10,655 nucleotides of DNA from Verrucomicrobiota bacterium (lineage in GTDB: Bacteria; Verrucomicrobiota; Verrucomicrobiia; Chthoniobacterales; UBA10450): NCBI GenBank assembly GCA_003218525.1, contig QHNU01000097.1, forward strand, positions 1-10,655. Direction: 5' to 3'. Below are positions 7,031 to 10,655 of the stretch, in pieces. Made by a program: the position numbers and the translations under genes. Every line of letters starts with the position of its first letter. Positions within the stretch are counted from its first letter, which is position 1. The notes under the pieces were generated by a model that was not told the DNA's origin, ran no database searches, and was given only the letters and a program-made list of their open reading frames with translations.

Positions 7031-7070
7031 TGCTAAAACTGAAACGTGGAAAACTAAAATGCTGAAATTA
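7031..7070. repeat. Degenerate GCTGAAA-type simple repeat
   Basis: Several close variants of one 7–8-base unit lie in a row: GCTAAAA, CTGAAACG, CTAAAAT, GCTGAAAT. Similar units occur at 7179–7205 (GCTGAAAGGCTAAAA, then TTGAAACG) and at 3053–3071. The tract sits just upstream of the minus-strand gene starting at 7018, where it would lie in its leader or promoter. Function unknown. Confidence 0.4.
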
Positions 7071-7271
7071 GGCCGATAATGTGGCGATCTGCCATAGAGC
7101 TCACCATCATCCTCTACCGCGCGCACGTTGCGGAGTTCCGAAAACACCCCGGGCAGGCGTCCGATTCTGCAAATAGCGACGCTGAAAGGCTAAAAATGTT
7201 GAAACGTCTCGGTCAACTCCGAGCTCATCCCTCTGTCGACGCGGGTCGGAGCGCGAGTGAACAGCGCGGCA

Positions 7272-7300
7272 TTGCCTCGGCACGGCACAAGCTGTATAAT
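7272..7300 (+). promoter_or_regulatory. Strong candidate promoter for the cysteine-rich gene pair
   Basis: TTGCCT (7272–7277, 4/6 to the -35 consensus) is followed after exactly 17 bases by TATAAT (7295–7300), a perfect -10. The expected transcription start, about seven bases downstream, falls at or within two bases of the ATG at 7309. The message is therefore likely to be leaderless, which agrees with the lack of any ribosome site before this ATG. Confidence 0.6.
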
Positions 7301-7308
7301 TGTAATCA

Positions 7309-7644
7309 ATGCGGCCGGCACTGAAGCTTGTGCTTTTTGGTGTGATATCAGCATCGATCTCGACCATCGTCTTGCCGGTCCAGGCAAAGCTGGTGCAAAC
7401 GCCGAAGACAGACTGTTGCGAGCATATGACTGCGCCGAATAATGACGGCGACTGTGGCGGTAACCCGGCGAAACCGAGCCCGGATCGGCAATGTTGCGCC
7501 GCATGCGCGCTCGGTCTCACGCTTTTTTCGGCAAGTTCGACCCCGCTGATTTATTCGCCAGCAGAAGGACAAACGATTTCCTCGGGTCTTGTATTGAAGA
7601 GCGAACGCTCCGATCAGCCACCTGTTCCGCCGCCACGAGCATAG
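7309..7644 (+). CDS. Secreted cysteine-rich small protein, candidate metal- or redox-handling
   Basis: The product has 111 residues and starts with a signal peptide (hydrophobic core LVLFGVISASISTIVL, likely cut after VQA at residue 26). The mature part carries six cysteines: C36-C37 followed by H39 and M40 (DCCEHM), C49, and C62-C63-x-x-C66 (QCCAAC) leading into a short hydrophobic stretch ALGLTLF. The C-terminus is proline-rich (DQPPVPPPRA). This layout recalls small envelope proteins found beside metal-resistance genes and vaguely DUF2946, but I cannot assign a family. Cys, His and Met together make soft-metal binding plausible, which is inference. The start has no Shine-Dalgarno but sits at the predicted transcription start. 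A second cysteine-rich protein follows 63 bases downstream, before a shared terminator. Confidence 0.75.
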   Translation: MRPALKLVLFGVISASISTIVLPVQAKLVQTPKTDCCEHMTAPNNDGDCGGNPAKPSPDRQCCAACALGLTLFSASSTPLIYSPAEGQTISSGLVLKSERSDQPPVPPPRA

Positions 7645-7662
7645 TTCGTCTGGTTGCGTCGG

Positions 7663-7681
7663 CTCGCCCGTGCCGGGCGAG
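7663..7681 (+). promoter_or_regulatory. Perfect 8-bp hairpin between the two cysteine-rich genes
   Basis: CTCGCCCG (7663–7670), loop TGC, CGGGCGAG (7674–7681): an exact GC-rich stem 18 bases after the first stop codon and 16 bases before the AGGAGG of the next gene. No T-run follows. It may protect or process the message, or act as a partial attenuator giving unequal expression of the two genes. Confidence 0.5.
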
Positions 7682-7707
7682 ATAAAACAAATTCAACAGG
7701 AGGAATT

Positions 7708-7836
7708 ATGAAATACCTTTTGATGATCATCGCTGCACTGGCATTGCTCGGAACAGCACAGGCGACTTCAACCGCAGCTGATTGCTGCGGAGGCGGTGCG
7801 TGTTGCTTCCCCGGCAGCCCCTGCTGCGCTCAATAG
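7708..7836 (+). CDS. Very small secreted protein with three CC pairs
   Basis: ATG 7708 follows the only perfect ribosome site seen in the window, AGGAGG at 7698–7703, which fixes the start although the frame opens at 7654. The product is only 42 residues. Residues 1–24 are a signal peptide (MKYLLMIIAALALLGTAQA). The short mature peptide is rich in Gly and Cys, with three Cys-Cys pairs: DCCGGGACCFPGSPCC (C26-C27, C32-C33, C39-C40). A peptide this small with six of about 20 residues Cys must be held by disulfides or by metal. The strong ribosome site and terminator suggest high expression. It lies in one unit with the cysteine-rich protein upstream, so the two probably act together outside the cytoplasm. 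No family recognised; a short coding region, but the signals around it make it credible. Confidence 0.8.
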   Translation: MKYLLMIIAALALLGTAQATSTAADCCGGGACCFPGSPCCAQ

Positions 7837-7848
7837 TAGCTAGTTAAC

Positions 7849-7888
7849 AAAGCCCTCGCCAGGAAACTGGCGAGGGCTTTTGTTTTTT
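7849..7888 (+). terminator. Intrinsic terminator of the cysteine-rich operon
   Basis: A perfect 14-bp stem, AAAGCCCTCGCCAG (7849–7862) and CTGGCGAGGGCTTT (7867–7880), closes a GAAA tetraloop and is followed by TGTTTTTT. It begins 12 bases after the stop codon at 7836. The A-run on the left arm could also let it stop minus-strand transcripts from the cyclase remnant. Confidence 0.93.
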
Positions 7889-7969
7889 AGGCCGCAGACT
7901 CGGAATGCGTTTGCGTTCGTCTTCGCGACCGAAATCGGGCGGTTCGAGCATTATCGCCGCGAACGTTCC

Positions 7970-8329
7970 GCCAGCAATATTGATCTGGCCGTTCACATCA
8001 ATGATGCCGCTTACCGGGCCGCTATGAATTCCCATCCGGACCCGAAGCTCCGGACGAGTTTTCAATGCCCTACTAATCTCGAGAGCACAGCGTACGGGAG
8101 CTTCCGGCGTGCTGTGAAAACCAGGGCCATGCCGTCACCGGTGGGGATCCTGGAACGTTGGCCGGAGGCTTCGGCCGTCCGAAATACGTCCGTCCCGCGC
8201 ACGATGTCATTCAACTCCTGAAGCAACTCACGCTGCTCGTCGATCAGCAATTTCGAGTAACCGACGATGTCGATGAATAAAAACGTGCGCGATCTCGAGT
8301 TGAAGATTTGGCTTAACCTCTATCGACAT
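7970..8329 (-). pseudogene. Remnant of a class III nucleotide cyclase gene (paralog of 1–1674)
   Basis: From ATG at 8329 the minus strand reads MSIEVKPNLQLEIAHVF, then needs a frame change to continue FIDIVGYSKLLIDEQREL and RIPTGDGMALVF, and a second change to continue STPEAP, CALEISRAL and RMGIHSGPVSGIIDVNGQINIAGG. The order and wording match residues 1–120 of the cyclase at 1–1674. The first shift is one extra base in the A-run 8279–8283 (five against four in the intact copy). The second is one missing base near 8112–8118. After NIAGG at about 7970 all similarity stops: the catalytic Asn/Arg part, membrane segment, TolB-like and TPR regions are absent. The gene is therefore dead by both frameshift and truncation. 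The shifts alone could be sequencing errors; the truncation could not. Confidence 0.85.
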
Positions 8330-8555
8330 GTAACGCCCCGAGTCGCCCTGTGTGCGACCGCGATAATCTGAATGAGGCTCTCGATGCGTCGAGCAAAAAC
8401 CGACAACAAATCAGCGGGTCCGGTCCGAATCGCCGGGAATCTTCTATGGTCACTAGCAGCTTGTCGATGACGACCAATTTCGTATCTTGCGCGTCGATTG
8501 TTAGTACGCTGCCGATTGTGCCCTGGTAAGATCCCTTCCGATACCGACCGCGCCT

Positions 8556-10217
8556 ATGACACAACACAAATATGACATTGTCATCCTTGGCGCCGGCCAC
8601 AATGGCTTGGTCGCGGCAAGTTATCTCGCGCGGGCCGGGCTGAGTGTCCTGCTCTTGGAAAGAAACGATTACATCGGCGGTGCCACCACCTCGGCGAAGG
8701 TCTTCCGTGACTACGAGGCGTATCTGTCCCGCTACTCCTATTTGGTCAGCTTGTTCCCGGAGAAGATCATTTGTGATCTCGGCTTAAACCTTGAACTACG
8801 ACGACGCGCGACTGCGTCGTTTACTCCATATTTCAAGCGGGAGCGGTATGACGGATTGCTCTTGAGCAACGTCGATGAGGAAAGGAACCGGCAATCGATA
8901 TTCGAGTTAACGGGGAATCAGATCGAGTTCGAGCAGATGAAGCGGTTCTACAGACTCTCCCGTCTCTTTGCAGAAAAAATCTGGGACACGATGTTGCAGC
9001 CGCTGGTATCCAGAGAGGAATTGCGCCGCCGTTTCGACACCGATGAAATTTCGCGTGAATCGTGGCGGAGTTTAGTTCAAGAACCGCTAGGAGAGGCGGT
9101 CGAGCGCTATTTGGAAAACGATCTGGTGCGCGGTCTTGTTTTTACAGACGCCAAAATCGGCGTCTTCACTTATCCGCACGATCCGTCGTTGTTGCAGAAT
9201 CGCTGTTTCCTTTATCATGTGATCGGCAACAAAACGGGTGAGTGGAAGGTGCCGGTCGGCGGCATGGGCGCGGTGGCGCGGGAGTTGGAACAAGCTGCTC
9301 GGAAAAGCGGTGCCGAAATGTTAACGAACGTCGATCTTGCCGCACTCGATCTGAACGGCAAAAAACGCACGATTGAGTTCACGGTTGATGGAAAACGGCA
9401 AGCGATCGAGGCGCGATTTCTTCTTGTAAACTTTGGCCGAAACGTGCTGGCGAAGCTTAGTGGGAATTCCTATTGGCCGGATGCGACTGACGAAGGCTCT
9501 GTCTTCAAGGTCAACATGCTTCTGCGACGGCTGCCCAAACTAAAAGCAGCGCGTTACTCGGCGGACGAAGCCTTCTGTGGGACATTTCACAGCGATGAAG
9601 GCTACGAACAGATGAATCGCAGCTATATACAAGCGGCCAAACGGGAGTTGCCGGATAAGACGCCATGCGAAGTCTATTGTCACACTCTCACGGACGACAG
9701 CATTCTCTCCCCGGAACTGCGAGGGAAGGGCTTCCACACCATGACATTATTTGGGCTTGATGCGCCTTACTCATTGTTTGCGAGAAACAACGAAAAACTC
9801 CGGCGTGATGCCCAGCGGAAATTTATCGACAGCATCAATCAGTGGTTGGAAGAACCGATCGAGGATTGTCTCGCTGTCGCGCGCGATGGTGATCTTTGCA
9901 TCGAGAGCAAAAGCCCGGTCGACGTTGAGCAAGCGCTCGGGATGTATCACGGCAATATCTTTCAAGACGCGCCAACGTTTCCTTTTGCGGAAAGGAAAGA
10001 ACAGGCAGGTAATTGGGGAGTGGAGACGGAGTACGAAAACGTGTTTCTGTGTGGGTCAAGTGCGCACCGTGGGGGTGCGGTCAGTGGCATTCCTGGGCAC
10101 AATGCAGCGATGAAAGTCCTGGAAATGGTTTTTAATCAAGAAAGCAGGAGTCCAGGAAATTTTTGTCATGTCGAGCAAAGCCGAGACATCTCACGATATT
10201 CTACTTCAACGGAATGA
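8556..10217 (+). CDS. FAD-dependent oxidoreductase of the PYROXD2 / phytoene-desaturase-like group
   Basis: The 553-residue product begins with an FAD-binding Rossmann motif (IVILGAGHNGLVAASYLARAG, G12-x-G14-x-x-G17, acidic E35 at the end of strand two) and GGATTSAKVF. The middle has VPVGGMGAVARELEQAA near 235–250, typical of the CrtI/PYROXD2 fold. The C-terminal FAD-contact segment is VFLCGSSAHRGGAVSGIPGHNAA (496–518). Known members oxidise or isomerise isoprenoid-like substrates, or have unknown roles; no carotenoid genes lie nearby, so the substrate is open. The protein family normally ends soon after residue 522. The last ~20 residues (FCHVEQSRDISRYSTSTE) are translated from a palindromic repeat. 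No Shine-Dalgarno precedes the ATG; a weak TTGTCG/TATCTT promoter pair lies at 8461–8488. An NTF2-like gene follows. Confidence 0.88.
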   Translation: MTQHKYDIVILGAGHNGLVAASYLARAGLSVLLLERNDYIGGATTSAKVFRDYEAYLSRYSYLVSLFPEKIICDLGLNLELRRRATASFTPYFKRERYDGLLLSNVDEERNRQSIFELTGNQIEFEQMKRFYRLSRLFAEKIWDTMLQPLVSREELRRRFDTDEISRESWRSLVQEPLGEAVERYLENDLVRGLVFTDAKIGVFTYPHDPSLLQNRCFLYHVIGNKTGEWKVPVGGMGAVARELEQAARKSGAEMLTNVDLAALDLNGKKRTIEFTVDGKRQAIEARFLLVNFGRNVLAKLSGNSYWPDATDEGSVFKVNMLLRRLPKLKAARYSADEAFCGTFHSDEGYEQMNRSYIQAAKRELPDKTPCEVYCHTLTDDSILSPELRGKGFHTMTLFGLDAPYSLFARNNEKLRRDAQRKFIDSINQWLEEPIEDCLAVARDGDLCIESKSPVDVEQALGMYHGNIFQDAPTFPFAERKEQAGNWGVETEYENVFLCGSSAHRGGAVSGIPGHNAAMKVLEMVFNQESRSPGNFCHVEQSRDISRYSTSTE

Positions 10218-10249
10218 AGACAGACTCCTCGACTTCGCTCGGAATGACA
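10164..10249. repeat. Interspersed palindromic repeat element
   Basis: The left arm TGTCATGTCGAGCAAAGCC… (10164–10190) pairs with the right arm …CTTCGCTCGGAATGACA (10223–10249): 20 of 27 positions are complementary, with a 32-base centre. I recognise this TGTCAT…TCGAG arm pattern as a repeat scattered in many environmental bacterial genomes. The element overlaps the 3' end of the oxidoreductase gene, supplying its last codons and its stop, and separates it from the next gene. Confidence 0.75.
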
Positions 10250-10299
10250 GGACGCAAAAGACGGTCGGCGCGCTGGTTCAATCGCTTGGTCGAACGTTT

Positions 10300-10655
10300 A
10301 TGAATCAAAGCAGTGCAGCATCCATCGCCGACCCTGCTGATGTCGGGTCGATCGACGCCATTATTAACGCCGCTTATGAGGTAATCTCCGGATCGGCAGG
10401 CAAGAAACGGGATTGGAATCGCGAGCGTTCCCTGTTTATTCCGGGCGCGCGTTTGATGCCGACAATCAAGGAGCCTGGCGGCACGGTTTCAGACGACAAA
10501 GTTGGGCCGCAGATGCTGGATGTTGAAGGTTTCATCGAACGATCGACGTCTCACTTTGAGAAGAATGGATTCTTCGAAAAAGAAATTGCGCGTCGGACTG
10601 AGGAGTTCGGCCATATCGCTCATGTCTGGAGCACCTATGAATCACGGCACAATGC
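10300..10655 (+). CDS. Probable NTF2/SnoaL-fold protein (3' end outside window)
   Basis: From ATG 10300 the frame is open to the window edge, giving 118 residues. It starts MNQSSAASIADPADVGSIDAIINAAYEVI, then SLFIPGARLMPTI and FIERSTSHFEKNGFFEKEI, and reaches FGHIAHVWSTYESR. An N-terminal helix ending in an Ala/Tyr-rich turn, then a loading-site-like LFIPGARL strand and a late HIAHVWSTYES strand, fit the NTF2 fold, although I cannot name the subfamily. No signal peptide, so probably cytoplasmic. The start lacks a ribosome site; the frame is open upstream into the palindromic repeat but without another ATG. It follows the oxidoreductase by 82 bases including the repeat; whether they share a transcript is unclear. 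It is unrelated in sequence to the DUF4440-like half at 5828. Confidence 0.7.
   Translation, partial: MNQSSAASIADPADVGSIDAIINAAYEVISGSAGKKRDWNRERSLFIPGARLMPTIKEPGGTVSDDKVGPQMLDVEGFIERSTSHFEKNGFFEKEIARRTEEFGHIAHVWSTYESRHN

Noticed and set aside
8313..8600. Minus-strand 95-codon frame across the oxidoreductase promoter region (contains GTIGSVLTIDAQDTKLVVID)
   Set aside because: The middle reads like a beta-rich protein, but the frame overlaps the start of the oxidoreductase and of the cyclase remnant, ends in low-quality Arg/Ser-rich sequence and matches nothing I recognise. It could be a remnant, not a supported gene.

Overview
The window looks like a piece of chromosome from an uncultivated soil- or freshwater-type bacterium, most probably of the Verrucomicrobia (Chthoniobacterales-like). 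I infer this from protein style (a cyclase–TolB-like–TPR regulator, a secreted thioredoxin with a basic N-terminal module, several lineage-type secreted hypothetical proteins), from weak or absent Shine-Dalgarno sequences, and from an interspersed palindromic repeat. No marker gene fixes the taxon. Genes lie on both strands with generous spacers. I see no phage, transposase, CRISPR array, tRNA or rRNA.

Layout. 1–1674 (minus, runs off the left edge): class III nucleotide cyclase domain, one membrane segment, TolB-like domain and TPRs. 1898–2974 (plus): secreted thioredoxin-fold protein followed by a DUF4404-like small protein. 3283–3762 (plus): secreted hypothetical protein. 3887–4750 (minus): NmrA-type atypical SDR reductase. 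4949–5644 (plus): secreted protein with a possible Cys-His-Asp triad. 5828–7018 (minus): one ancestral gene (signal peptide, N-terminal domain, Pro/Thr-rich linker, SnoaL/DUF4440 domain) now cut in two by an in-frame TAG. 7309–7836 (plus): two small secreted cysteine-rich proteins, apparently one operon with a near-consensus promoter and a textbook terminator. 7970–8329 (minus): frameshifted, truncated second copy of the cyclase domain. 8556–10217 (plus): PYROXD2/CrtI-like FAD oxidoreductase whose last ~20 codons come from a palindromic repeat. 10300–end (plus): probable NTF2-like protein, cut by the right edge.

How the genes work together. The window mostly holds independent units rather than one pathway. 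The clearest small system is the cysteine-rich pair at 7309–7836, a candidate envelope metal- or redox-handling operon of unknown function. A second theme is gene decay: an amber split, a frameshifted and truncated paralog, and a small gene whose strong ribosome site is one base out of frame. Each could be real decay or an assembly error, and read mapping would tell them apart. I found no convincing new defence or mobile system.
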